Source: Phytopythium helicoides (Eukaryota > Oomycota > Peronosporomycetes > Pythiales > Pythiaceae). From it: a stretch of DNA of 64,000 nucleotides. Of this stretch, positions 31,202 to 41,878 are shown one piece after another (position 1 is the first letter of the stretch; each line of letters begins with the position of its first letter). The notes under the pieces are model-generated. The model made no database searches. It worked only from the letters and a program-made list of their open reading frames with translations, and was not told where the DNA came from. The DNA lies in NCBI GenBank assembly GCA_024867545.1, contig JANFNE010000025.1, positions 62,001 to 126,000 on the forward strand, read 5' to 3'. Both the position numbers and the translations under genes were made by a program.

Positions 31202-32470
31202 ATGGAGATGCGTGAGTTCGGCAATGAGTTGAACATTCCACCATGGGATAGCCCCTTCGGATCAGTCTCGCTCTCCACTAGCGAAAAGAAACAGCTGCGC
31301 ATGCTCGCGCAGAGCATCGTCGACAGCAACATCGAAGAGTACGAAGAGTTCTCGTTCCACAACGGATGCAAGCTCGTGCCAGAGACACAGTGGAAGTTCC
31401 TGCGCCGCGACAGTGAGGTCGAGTCGTATGTGCGTCGCCGAGAGAAGTATGGACTCAACGGGTTCGGCACCAGGAAGCGATTGCGCTACGACTCCAACTC
31501 CGAGACATCGAACTCAGTCAACAGCACACAGAGCGATGAGATCACGTCGCTCGATGTCGTCGATGTGCGCTCCATCGGATTCACGAACGGCACCAAGGAA
31601 GACGCCGTCTACGGAGTCATGAACCCGACCACCATCACCATGCGCATCAAGTCGGCGTACGTCGACGACGGCGTTCGACGAGGCAACGTCTTCAGTGTGA
31701 TCCAGAACTCGACTCCCGAAGAGCCCTTCTCGACGCTGTCTGTGCGCTGGCGTGTGACGGTGAACCCTCCCGTGCTCAATTGGCTCGTCAAGAGCTACGA
31801 CCACGTGTACATCGATTCGACGGGTGTGACGACGCTTTCCAACGGCGAGCAAGTCACCTACCAGCTACTGCACTCGATCGACTTTCCCAAGATGACGCCT
31901 CCGCTGCCACAGTTTTCTCGCGGTCAGGTGGCTGGCATCGTCTTCTATCGCCAGGTGGACGAGAACCTGGTGAGCATTTGGGCTCGTGGTGTGTTCACGG
32001 TTCCGATGGAGCGTGCTCGTACTTTTTTCGAGCCTGTGGTGGGTTCTGCGATGTCCAAGTCTGTGATGAACAATTTCCACGCTGCGCAGATGAAGAAGTT
32101 GCGTTGGGCGTTGCACCGTCGTCAACAGGAGCGCATGAAGGGCCATACGAGTGACCGACCGACGATCGAGCGCTCAACTTCTAGTATGAACTCTCGCAGC
32201 TCTACGATTGCGGGTGTTGGAGACAAGATTTGTATTATGTGTAACAAGAAGCGGAAGCTTCGAACGGGGGATAGCTGCGATCTGTGCAGTGAGCACGTGT
32301 GCGGTGCGTGCTGCATCAAGCACAAAGTGGCGGCTGTGGATAGCGCGAACAAGCTTCAGTGGCTCAAAGTTCGCGTGTGTTCATTCTGTATGGCGAAGGT
32401 GGTCAAGATGGATGCGAGGGAGGCGATCGCGATCGAGTATGCGGCTGGCGAGTACGACCGCATCAACTAG
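31202..32470 (+). CDS. START-like/FYVE-like protein, copy 3 of 4 (mosaic)
   Basis: Intronless, 422 aa from the ATG at 31202 (MEMREFGNEL). Zinc-finger residues run from C344 to C396 (CIMC ... CDLC ... CGACC ... CSFC). From the initiator through the START-like core it is nearly base-for-base copy 2. From the zinc finger (AAVDSANKLQWLKVRVCSFC) to about 40 nt beyond the stop it follows copy 1 instead. Upstream of the initiator it resembles copy 1's upstream DNA again. It therefore looks like a copy-1-type locus overwritten in its 5' two thirds by copy 2. Intact and probably functional. Confidence 0.88.
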   Translation: MEMREFGNELNIPPWDSPFGSVSLSTSEKKQLRMLAQSIVDSNIEEYEEFSFHNGCKLVPETQWKFLRRDSEVESYVRRREKYGLNGFGTRKRLRYDSNSETSNSVNSTQSDEITSLDVVDVRSIGFTNGTKEDAVYGVMNPTTITMRIKSAYVDDGVRRGNVFSVIQNSTPEEPFSTLSVRWRVTVNPPVLNWLVKSYDHVYIDSTGVTTLSNGEQVTYQLLHSIDFPKMTPPLPQFSRGQVAGIVFYRQVDENLVSIWARGVFTVPMERARTFFEPVVGSAMSKSVMNNFHAAQMKKLRWALHRRQQERMKGHTSDRPTIERSTSSMNSRSSTIAGVGDKICIMCNKKRKLRTGDSCDLCSEHVCGACCIKHKVAAVDSANKLQWLKVRVCSFCMAKVVKMDAREAIAIEYAAGEYDRIN

Positions 32471-34956
32471 TTTTCGTTGCAATTTGATGTCGAAGTTGAT
32501 GCGTCGAATTCGGCACTTTTTGACGAATGGTATAAGTGTTAGCTGTAAACACCGGTCGATGAGCAGCAACTACCAAACGAAGACGAATGGCCTTGCTATT
32601 CCCGAGCTGTCAACTAAGTCTTCATAGGATATACTGTATCTCGCAACGTGCGTCCAGGAGAGTTGTTGAGGATACTACTGGTGCCGATAACGATTACTTC
32701 GTTGCTCTGTCTACCAGAGAAACTCTCGATGGCTTTTTGCCTTTCCTTCAACTTCACACTACTGCCGGATTCGCAATGGTAGGATCGGCTAAGAGGAGAT
32801 AAGCTAGTGCACAACAAGTGCTTGACCAATCGCTTTAGTCAGAGGTTCAAAATTCTTCTCTGCCTCGGCAATCTTCTAGTTCATGTTATATATATCGGTA
32901 CTGGCAAACAACGCTTCAACACACCCACACTGCCTGCACCTTCTAATCCAGAATCTATGGCACGGTAGTCTGAGCTGAGCACTCCATTGACCGCATTGCC
33001 ACGTCGATATCCCTAGTTATCGACAGCGACGGTGTTAGAGTAGTTTTGCACACTGAGGAGGTAGAAGCTCCCACACATAACAAAGAGATAGGCCGCAAGT
33101 TCGACCAGTAGCCGCTCTAAATGCTGCACCAGCTCACGTTCTCAGTCATGACATGCCACCCATACTTGCACAACTGCCTGTGTTCGAGCATGCGCACTCT
33201 TCTTTCGAGCGCACTTCACACCTTCCAACCGCTAAGCCTCATTGCGCCTCATCAAGATCGCTGAGTGTGGATTTACTGTGCCAAGAGCCAGCACACAGCG
33301 CACTGGTTGTGGCCGACTGACTCGTCCGACGAAGAGGTGCAAAGTATTGTGCACTGGGTAACAGAGACAAGGACTAGGAGTGACGTGGCCTGTTGGTAAT
33401 GCCAAGTGGACGTCTGAGTTGTCAGTCGCAAAGCACTGTAACTACAGTAGGAATCAAGTGGCAGCTCATGATGCGGTTAGTACAGCGTCAAAATGATGAT
33501 GAACGAGAAGGATCTGCTATTGACTGTGCCTTGCGGTGTGCAGTGAACGAATCTGAGGCTCGTCGCTGCAGCTCATGAGCTCATGGATCGGCAGAGGTCT
33601 GGGGTCCAGACTCTAGGTCTCTTCCACACTAGGATTGTGGAGGAGTGCATTATGGATCTGGTCTAAAGTCAGCGAAGAACATAATCAGCTACACAACCAG
33701 TCTTTCTGCAACGCTTATCACGCTGTGATTCACGTAGGGTACGAAATATCTCGCAGGAATGATATCATCGTGAGAACTAACGTTTTTCGCGAGGGTCAAA
33801 CCGCAAGTGAGCTCTGTTAATGTGCTACACAGATTATGATCCACCGTCGTGATTGGTGCGCTACATCTTACCTGTCCTCTACAACTGCGGCACGCAAGAC
33901 CATCAGTTCATCAATTCAGTGATGATTGGGAGCTCGGCTTTGACGTTTACGTTGAACTAGAAACATCAGTATCTGCTCTAAATACATACTTTGGAGGTGG
34001 TGGATGCCCATCCGTGGCGTTGACAAGTGCCGGAACCTCCAAGCCCACAAGTCTACCGTTGCCTCGGCGGATGATATTTGCTGTCGGACACCGAGTGAGC
34101 GCTAAGGTAGTTAGTTGGACACAATCCTGACGGGATACTTGGCGTTGTTCAGCCAGTGCAGCGACTTGATCTCGGTCCTCGTCTCGAGTCTGGAGCCGCA
34201 CTTAGTATTGAAGTATGCCGAGCCTCCGTTGACCATAAACTACACGACCAAGAGGTTCCTCAGCTCAGCACATCATCAAATCTGAGTTGCATCGACGTTG
34301 ACGACTATCACATCTCAAATTGGAGCATTCGCTGTCTTTGCACAGAGATCAATGGCGAAATGTTCGCTTATTATGGAGTGCTAATCTCCTTCCATGTCTT
34401 CTGGTTTAACTAGCCGAGCGCTGACCTGTTATCGTGGCTAGTGATGGCTACCGCGACCAGCTTGACCAGCCTGTGCAGTGCACATTGGAAAGGCACAGTT
34501 GTACTATGTAATTGGACAAATCACAATCACTCGTGGGATCCAATGAGCTTGGGTAGGAACTCACCGCTCTCAGTGAACTCGTGGGGCTCAGAGCTGTGTC
34601 GATACCTGCAACGCTGAGTTTCGCCTCGGCCCACAGGGCTAGGATTCAGTCCTGAATTCACATCGGTTGGTTTGGGCCTTCCTTCTTCTAAACGGGAAAT
34701 CGAGAGGACCAGTGATCATGTTTGTTTGTAGATGACGGCGACTATCACAACACTCCACATCGCGACTGGCGGCCAATTGCCGCGTCCGCTTTCCGCCCAT
34801 CTCGTTCGTGAATATACGGTCACAACATCCTTGTTAGCGCAAATCCTTACCACCTATCTTGGTGAAAGGGTCATCTTTCGTGTGGTCATTTGTACTCCTT
34901 GACCCTTTCTCGGGAGACTAAATGATACTTGAAGGCGAGGCTCTTTCTGTGCGTGG
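32471..34956. other. 2.5-kb intergenic region between START-FYVE copies 3 and 4
   Basis: No convincing gene. Short plus-strand frames near 33849-34413 have protein-like patches but many stops and no recognisable domain; they may be decayed coding DNA. GC content and codon texture are visibly lower than in the flanking genes. Confidence 0.4.
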
Positions 34957-34970
34957 CATTCGGCAAATCT
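34957..34970 (+). promoter_or_regulatory. oomycete-type initiator, START-FYVE copy 4
   Basis: CATTCGGCAAATCT, 60 nt before the ATG; same form as copy 1. Confidence 0.6.
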
Positions 34971-35016
34971 CCACCTCCAAGACAAGTCGATCACCAAGTC
35001 CAGTCGAGTTCCAGCC

Positions 35017-36267
35017 ATGGAGCTGCGTGAGTTCGGCAATGAGTTGAACATTCCACATTGGGATAACCCCTTCGGACCGATCTCGCTCACTCAAAACGAG
35101 AAGAAGCAGCTGCACCAGCTCGCGCAGAGCATCGTCGACAGCAACATCGAAGAGTACGAAGAGTTCTCGTTCCACAATGGGTGCAAGCTCGTGCCAGAGA
35201 CACAGTGGAAGTTCCTGCGCCGCGACAGTCAAGTTGAGTCATATGTGCGTCGCCGAGAGAAGTATGGACTCAACGGGTTCGGCACCAGGAAGCGATTGCG
35301 CTACGACTCCAACTCCGAGACATCGAACTCAGTCAACAGCACACAGAGCGATGAGATCACGTCGCTCGATGTCGTCGATGTGCGCTCCATCGGATTCACG
35401 AACGGCACCAAGGAAGACGCCGTCTACGGAGTCATGAACCCGACCACCATCACCATGCGCATCAAGTCGGCGTACGTCGACGACGGCGTTCGACGAGGCA
35501 ACGTCTTCAGTGTGATCCAGAACTCGACTCCCGAAGAGCCCTTCTCGACGCTGTCTGTACGCTGGCGTGTGACGGTGAACCCTCCCGTGCTCAATTGGCT
35601 CGTCAAGAGCTACGACCACGTGTACATCGATTCGACGGGTGTGACGACGCTTTCCAACGGCGAGCAAGTCACCTACCAGCTACTGCACTCGATCGACTTT
35701 CCCAAGATGACGCCTCCGCTGCCACAGTTTTCTCGCGGTCAGGTGGCTGGCATTGTCTTCTATCGCCAGGTGGACGAGAACCTGGTGAGCATTTGGGCTC
35801 GTGGTGTGTTCACGGTTCCGATGGAGCGTGCTCGTACTTTTTTCGAGCCTGTGGTGGGTTCTGCGATGTCCAAGTCTGTGATGAACAATTTCCACGCTGC
35901 GCAGATGAAGAAGTTGCGTTGGGCGTTGCACCGTCGTCAACAGGAGCGCATGAAGGGCCATACAAGCGACCGACCGACGACCGAACGCTCTACTTCTTTT
36001 GCTATTATGGGTGGCAGTGACAAGATTTGCATCACCTGCAACAAGAAGCGGAAGCTTCGTAAAGGCGATGACTGCAACCTTTGCGATGAGCACGTTTGTA
36101 ACTCTTGCTGCATCAAGCATAAGGTGGCGATTGTGGACTGCATCAACATTTTGCGATGGGTCAAAGTGCGCGTATGCTCGTTCTGTATGGCAAAGGTGGT
36201 CAAGATGGACGCGAGTGAGGCGATCGCAATCGAGCATGCGGCTGGCGAGTACGATCGCATCAACTAG
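35017..36267 (+). CDS. START-like/FYVE-like protein, copy 4 of 4
   Basis: Intronless, 416 aa. In this copy 35017 is the first available ATG in the frame, which confirms the start used for the other copies. The START-like core is almost identical to copies 1-3. The 5' end (MELREFGNELNIPHWDNPFG) is closest to copy 1. The linker is six residues shorter and the zinc finger is clearly diverged (CITCNKKRKLRKGDDCNLCD, CNSCCIKHKVAIVDC). Divergence is therefore concentrated in the finger while the core is homogenised. The predicted role is the same: lipid-binding START-like domain plus FYVE-like finger. Confidence 0.88.
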   Translation: MELREFGNELNIPHWDNPFGPISLTQNEKKQLHQLAQSIVDSNIEEYEEFSFHNGCKLVPETQWKFLRRDSQVESYVRRREKYGLNGFGTRKRLRYDSNSETSNSVNSTQSDEITSLDVVDVRSIGFTNGTKEDAVYGVMNPTTITMRIKSAYVDDGVRRGNVFSVIQNSTPEEPFSTLSVRWRVTVNPPVLNWLVKSYDHVYIDSTGVTTLSNGEQVTYQLLHSIDFPKMTPPLPQFSRGQVAGIVFYRQVDENLVSIWARGVFTVPMERARTFFEPVVGSAMSKSVMNNFHAAQMKKLRWALHRRQQERMKGHTSDRPTTERSTSFAIMGGSDKICITCNKKRKLRKGDDCNLCDEHVCNSCCIKHKVAIVDCINILRWVKVRVCSFCMAKVVKMDASEAIAIEHAAGEYDRIN

Positions 36268-36696
36268 TCGCTTGTTGTGATATTTGTAGGCGAGTGTAGT
36301 TTGATGTGCGTGCATGTTATCTCGCTCTTGTATCGTATCGGTTGTGGTGGCGATCAACCTTCGCAACGTCTAGTCCAAGCACCAACCTTGTAAAGTGAGG
36401 TCGCTCCGTCTAGCGTACTCGTAAATATGAACTCTGCCAATCAACTTTATCATGCGCAATGTTCCTGTCGACTCGACACAGGCTGTCGAGTGCGCATTGG
36501 CAAGTTGAAGTCGACCAAATCAAATCAAATTCTCCTCCTTTTTTCACTGGCTAGTGTTCATCCAATCCAAAGCCATAGAAGGTCATTCCTGCCTCTTGAT
36601 TGGTTCATTTCCACCAATCATAGCCTCCTACAGATTCCCCCCCCCCTTCCGAACGACTCGTTCGGACCACCGATCGGATTCTGCGCGACGATCCTC
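36268..36696. other. intergenic region / 5' flank of the trihelix-like gene
   Basis: About 430 nt. The frame is open upstream of the chosen start but is low quality. A run of eight or more C residues lies near 36639-36648. No separate gene. Confidence 0.4.
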
Positions 36697-37584
36697 ATGG
36701 ACCTGGAGACCGCGGCCTCGGACGAGCTCCACGACGCCGACGAGCGCGCAGATGAGTCAGCAGCAGTCTCCACGACGCCAAGAGGCCGCCGGCCGAAGCG
36801 CAAGTCGCAGAAAGCAGTGGAAGCCGCGGTGTGGGACGTGCAGGCGGCCTCGCGGATGCTGCAGCTGCGGTTTTTCGACATGAAGCAGCAGTTCGAGGCC
36901 GCACGCAGCAAGCAGGACACGGGCGACGTGTGGTCCAAGCTGGCGGCTGCGCTGAGCGACGAGGTCGGACGCAAGTTTTTGAGCAGCCAGTGCCAGTCCA
37001 AGGCAAGTTGGGAGGTGTTTTGTTTGTTTTTTGTTTTGGTGCTGCGGAAAAAGCTGACAACGAGTGCTTCGCTGCAGGTGAAGACGCTGAAAAGGAGGTG
37101 GATTGAGCTCAAGACGCCCACGGCGGTGGACGGGACGGTCAAGCGAGCCCCAGAGAGCGACCCCATGTTCGCACTGATGGAAGAGTGCTGGGGCGGCCAT
37201 GACGAGGCGAACGAGCCTCCGCTGCTCCCATCCGACGCGTTGCAGCTTGCTGACCAATCTGAACAGCAGACCGATCCTTCTAGCAGTGCAGATACTGGTG
37301 GCGACGACGCCACAGAGCTGGGATCAAGAAAACGTCGGCGAACCTCAGGAACGGACGCTCCAGGAGAAGTAATGGAAGCCGTGTCCGACGGGCTTGTGGA
37401 GTTGGGTGCGACGCTGGGTACCGCGATTGCTTCGGCATCCGCTGCTCCTCATATGGAGCGGATCGCACTGTTGCTGGAGAGACAACAGGAAATGCTGCGA
37501 GAGCATTTTGAGGAGACCCGTGCGCAGAACAGGGCAATTCACTCGGTTCTCGCATCGCTTCTTGAACGACTAGCAAACCATTGA
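36697..37584 (+). CDS. trihelix/Myb-SANT-like DNA-binding protein, GC-AG intron
   Basis: Exons 36697-37002 and 37078-37584 give 270 aa. The 75-nt intron opens with AAG/GCAAGT and closes with GCTGCAG. It has no stop and is a multiple of three, so unspliced RNA would still be open, but only splicing rebuilds the block GRKFLSSQCQSKVKTLKRRW, typical of the third helix of Myb/SANT-like or trihelix domains. A GT donor two bases downstream would give a stop. N-terminal residues include an RGRRPKRK basic stretch (nuclear signal or AT-hook-like). A second basic patch (SRKRRR) and a C-terminal coiled coil (MERIALLLERQQEMLREHFEE) follow. Likely a transcription factor or transposase-derived regulator; the target is unknown. 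Confidence 0.72.
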   Translation: MDLETAASDELHDADERADESAAVSTTPRGRRPKRKSQKAVEAAVWDVQAASRMLQLRFFDMKQQFEAARSKQDTGDVWSKLAAALSDEVGRKFLSSQCQSKASWEVFCLFFVLVLRKKLTTSASLQVKTLKRRWIELKTPTAVDGTVKRAPESDPMFALMEECWGGHDEANEPPLLPSDALQLADQSEQQTDPSSSADTGGDDATELGSRKRRRTSGTDAPGEVMEAVSDGLVELGATLGTAIASASAAPHMERIALLLERQQEMLREHFEETRAQNRAIHSVLASLLERLANH

Positions 37585-38741
37585 ATGATCTCCATACGTT
37601 TCTAGTGTAGTTAAGTGGATGTCCAAAGTGTAATACTGATTGCACTAACGCTGCGTGCTTGGTGGCCGAGTGTCGCAACGATACGTTTAGCAAGTGCAGT
37701 TGATTCTTCATCATATCACAGGCTCGTCGAACACCACACCAGATCGTTCAGTCTGTCCATGGACACAGATTACGTTTATGTGCTGAGGGTACGATAGGAA
37801 CCGAGAACTGGTCTGCTAGCTCTTTGGAGCTGTGAACGTTGTGAATGTGGAGTACATTATGCAATGCGGTAACAAGTAGCTTACCTGCTGGTTCATGCCG
37901 AGACTTTTATCGTGACCTGATTGCTCTATCGCATTCTGTCTCTAATCGATTCATTCATTTCCTCGACTTTTTGTGTGCAAATACCCCTTCTTGGCATGCC
38001 ATTCTTTTAGCTTTCAGCTTTGATGGTTGAAGCCGTGCTCAATCCAGGCAAGTTGACATTGCTTTGAAGCAGCGTTGATTGTCAATTGACTAGCTCTTGT
38101 AGACAGGAAGATTACACTTACATAAACTGCAAAAAAATTGGCTGATGATCCGTGAAGAGCTCACCGCCCATCTGATCAATTATTTTGTTGATAGCCAAGA
38201 CGATGATCAACCTCATGGAACACACCGTTTTACCTTCGTGGTAATGAACCGTCTCCTAAAGGAGTCATGCTTTGCATGTAGACTCTCCACAAATCACTTC
38301 GAGACAATCAGAGTCGCTATGCATTCCGTCAGTGGATGGGTCGGTCGATTGTTTATTTGCACAAGCGGTTTTGGAGCGCGAGATGGATTTTGTTCGGGCT
38401 CTGAAGCATGCGAGAGTGATCGGTTGAGAATCCCGATGGAAGCGGGAGGATGTGAAGGTCGAGACGAGGGTAAGTGAATGAAGCAAGACAATTTGGATGG
38501 CTAATAAATAGGTTATTGATCAGAGCCCACCGAGAGGGAAGTAGCTAATGTCGTAGGAGGGAGTGTGCAGTTGATCATTTGATACTCTGCAACGCTTGAT
38601 GAGTTGCAGTCATCGACATCGACGCAGTACGATTATGAACAAGGGAGAAGCACGTGATCGCTTCGTAGACTTGCCGACAGAAAGATGGTGGAGATCAAGA
38701 GTCCTTCTATATCTCTGCAATAGCAAAAATCTGCACTCGCG
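37585..38741. other. intergenic region left of the inverted repeat
   Basis: About 1.16 kb without a supportable gene. From about 38540 rightward it has diverged similarity, in inverted orientation, to about 45782-46000. Confidence 0.45.
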
Positions 38742-39649
38742 TGTACCTTGGTTTGGCGTTTTTGGTCGAGTCTGGCGGCGCTGAACGGCCGACGAGAACG
38801 AGAGAGAGAGCAGCGTATACCTTGCGGTAGACTGTGTTTATATCCGGATGTGTGGACCTATATCTATTTCGTGATTTTGGCACCAAGAAGATCAGTGCGT
38901 ATACTACACAATGTTGAAGAGGTCCGTCAAGTTGCTAGTCGTCGCTGGAGTATGTGGTCTCCTCGCGCAGAGGAGTTCTCCGAAGCTTTGCTAACAATCG
39001 ACTCCAATTTATAGCAGCCGAAGGCTGACCTTGAACTCGTCCTGCAATGTTCTGAAGGTTGGGAGTTCGCTGTTCATCGTGCAACGTACTCATCGTGTGG
39101 GTTTTCATCTTTCCGTGTCGAGACTGCACACTTGCCGGATCGCACTCAAGCACCCGTCACCTAGATATGTTTCCTCGTTACTGCATCAAGGTTGTCGGTG
39201 TGCCGGTCAGCAGATCTTCTCATACATCAAGCCAATGCACGCCGATGCGCCTTCTTCGGTGCTCGCGCGGCTCCCGTCTCACGTCCAGCCATGATGATGG
39301 ACGCTTCTGCTCACCTCAGGTCTCGTTTGTTTGCAGTGGATGCGGATAGGCACTCGTTGAAGATGGAGCAGTTCCAGAGCACTATGCGACGGAACCATGA
39401 CGACCCAGAGCAGAGCAGGAGTTGATGCATGTACTTGTTTGACATGGGTTGCACGATACCAAACACCTGCGCATTTACTTCGTTTCATGTCCACAGACTC
39501 CTACGCTCTCCTTCTGACGGCAGAATAGAACAACGACCACCCTCAAGGCGTTCGCACAGCTACACGCTCTCCGGACGAGATCGATCAACCACTCCTCTTC
39601 ATTAAATAGTCAACACCTTCTATCCAAATACCTGACAACAACTCGAAGC

Positions 39650-40519
39650 CTACGGCTCGCGCGCGCCGTGGCGGATGCACAGTCCATGACGAACAGCTCC
39701 CTTGCTGCAGCCATCCTCCCTGCACCGACGACCGCCGCCGTGAGAGACACACACGTGACCCCCGACCGCACTCTTGCCGCAACCGGCCACCTCGCATCGT
39801 CGACCGCCACCATGGGCGATGCAGAGACCGCCCTTGAGCGCCGTCTTGGTGCAAAAGTCGAACTTGCAGCGCTTGCCCCCGCCGTGTGCCGAGCACAGTC
39901 CTCCCGAGAGCGCCGACTTGGTGCAGCCGGGCTTGCGGCACCGCTTGCCGCCGCCGTGAGCAATGCAGTAGCCTCCCTCCTTGGCGCTCTTCATGCACGT
40001 GGGGGCGAGGCAGCGACGACCGCCGCCATGAGCGATGCAGTAGCCTCCCGTCTTGGCGCACTTGGTGCACGCGGGGACCTTGCACAGCCGGCTGGGCTTG
40101 TGCAGCTCGCAGAAGGCACCGAAGACGAAGCTGTTGGCGACTCGGTGGCAGCCTCGCTTGGAGCACTCGCCACCGACCGCGAGCGCGAGCGGGAGCTGCT
40201 GAGCGAGAGGCTCATGTCGCTGCTGTTCCTGAATCTGTTGCTGCTGCTGCTGCTGCTGATTGTCAAGAGGACTCGAGGTGTCGAGGGAGCGCTCGGCGCT
40301 CGGGTTGACGATGAAGCTGAGGCTCATGCGCTCGACGGGCGAGGGCGAGGGCGAGAGGGAGAGGGAGAGCGAGTCGACGGCCGTGGGCGAGTGCCGCCAG
40401 GCCGCCGAGTCGACCGGCTCAGCCGGCATGAGCCCGAGCCCGAGTCCGAGTCCGAGTCCTGCGGAGTGCAGGCTCGGGAGCTTGCGGTGCTGGAAGGTGG
40501 CTCCGAATGACGGGAGCAT
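39650..40519 (-). CDS. HGGG-R-C repeat protein (WRKY19-like Cys/His repeats), left-arm copy
   Basis: Intronless, 289 aa; identical protein to the right-arm copy at 44003-44872. The N-terminal 115 residues are low complexity (an LGLGLGLG run, SLSLSLSPSPSP, Q-rich). From about residue 119 there are seven Cys/His units of about 24 residues with the pattern C-x4-C-x-K-x-A-x2-GG-x-C-x2-HGGG-[RK]-R-C. Such repeats occur in plant and oomycete proteins often labelled WRKY19-like; no WRKYGQK core is present here. The units probably chelate zinc and may bind nucleic acid or protein. This copy is transcribed outward, away from the palindrome centre. Confidence 0.82.
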   Translation of the reverse strand: MLPSFGATFQHRKLPSLHSAGLGLGLGLGLMPAEPVDSAAWRHSPTAVDSLSLSLSPSPSPVERMSLSFIVNPSAERSLDTSSPLDNQQQQQQQQIQEQQRHEPLAQQLPLALAVGGECSKRGCHRVANSFVFGAFCELHKPSRLCKVPACTKCAKTGGYCIAHGGGRRCLAPTCMKSAKEGGYCIAHGGGKRCRKPGCTKSALSGGLCSAHGGGKRCKFDFCTKTALKGGLCIAHGGGRRCEVAGCGKSAVGGHVCVSHGGGRRCREDGCSKGAVRHGLCIRHGAREP

Positions 40520-41878
40520 CTGTGACTGTGTGTGACTGTGTTTGTGTGTGCGTGACTGTGTGTGTGCTTGATGCGTATCACTGTGAGACGACGTCGGACT
40601 GCGGGAGCCGATCGAGGAATGAGCCTGCCTGCGTCGAGGAGGCCAGTGAGTGTGCGCGTCCGTCGGTCGTCGACTGAGTTGAGACCGACACGGCCACTGA
40701 TGTAAACATCGGCCACTAGCTCATCCGTCGGTCATCTCGGGGCGATCGATCGTCTGGCGCTGCGACCTCTACGGTACAGTACAAAGCTCTGCGAGACTCG
40801 GGGCCGGCCGGACGAATCACGCGGGATGCGCGCGAAAGAGGAAGAGATCAATCAGGACAACGGGAATTTTGCCAGCCGCCGTCAGCTTCTGATGGCCCGC
40901 CGGTGGCACCGCACCACGCGTGACACGTACGCGATCATGCGGTTGTGGAGGTGGCGCGCAAGTGCGACTGTAAGAACTCGGACCGCGGCTGTGACGTCCG
41001 CATCGACTCTGGCAGGCGCCGAGAACCCGCGGCGCTCGTCGCTTTGCCGCGGCCGAGAGAGGAGCTCGACCCGAAAATAATTTGGTGAGCCACCTGGCGC
41101 GAGTGACAAGCAAGAGAGAGCGCCTCGGTCCCACGCTCTGACGCTCGCTGCTGCAGCCTTGCAGGGGGAAGAGCAGTTCCCGATCTGTACGGTAGGCTCA
41201 TGGCAGTCATTCGCAAGCGACGCAAGGTCGAGAGGACGATTACTCTCGGCGAGGAGCAGCGCCGCGTGACCGACTGCAACCACGCCAAAAAAGGCGAAAA
41301 AGGCAAAAGGCAAAAGGCGGCTTCTGCAGCATCTCCGTCGCTGCAGTCGAACCCTGTCGAGAGGAGGAGCACGTCATGTCAGTCGCCTCACGTCGCTCAG
41401 CAAAAAAAGCAGAAAAGCAGCTTGATCAAGTGACTGGGGGCGCAAGTGGGTGCGGATGACAGGGCCGTCACGCCAGCCTTCGACACGATTCAGTCACGAC
41501 ACCGGCACATCAGCTTCCCTCTGCTCGCTCGCTCGCTCGCTCGGATTCCAGAATAGATTGGCGGCTGGCTGGCTGCGCACATCTGCTGATGTGCTCTGGG
41601 TCGGAAGGGTGGAAGGCAAGCACTGCGCATAATAATGTTCACGCCACGCTGCGCCTGCGTCTGCGCTCACTGGATAGAACGCCACGCCACGCTATGATAC
41701 GCCACGCTGCTGCATTGCTGCCGGCTGTCGAGCTCCGGCTGAGACCAACGCCAGTGCCAGTTGACGAGTTGACGGAGCGCCAGCCGGTCGTCGAGGGTAT
41801 TCATAAGTTCATCAGTCATCCGTCCGAGTTGCAGGACGACGTTACACGCGGCACGACATGTACGCATGTACCGTAGAA
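40520..41878. promoter_or_regulatory. upstream region of the left HGGG-R-C gene within the arm
   Basis: About 1.36 kb. A GT/GTGACTGT simple-sequence tract at about 40519-40570 lies immediately upstream of the ATG. The frames here occur identically on the other arm and have no domain. No independent gene is supported. Confidence 0.4.

Larger units (their letters stand above)
38742..41878 (+). repeat. left arm of a 3,137-nt inverted repeat
   Basis: Position p in this arm pairs with 84522 minus p in the right arm. All frames I compared, on both strands, have identical translations and coordinates summing to 84522, so there are no indels and few or no substitutions. Identity ends abruptly at both sides: at the inner side after CCGTAGAA, at the outer side at TGTACC. 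It contains one HGGG-R-C repeat gene and its upstream region. Confidence 0.93.

Noticed and set aside
33849..34413. Plus-strand coding-like patches between START-FYVE copies 3 and 4
   Set aside because: Multiple stops, no splice solution and no recognisable motif; recorded only as possible decayed DNA.
39668..40510. 280-codon plus-strand frame opposite the HGGG-R-C gene (mirrored at 44012-44854)
   Set aside because: Shadow of repeats; both copies are opposite the real gene and lack any motif.
41200..41433. Possible extra gene in the arm (also at 43089-43322)
   Set aside because: Only 77 codons, identical on both arms because the DNA is identical, low complexity and no start context.
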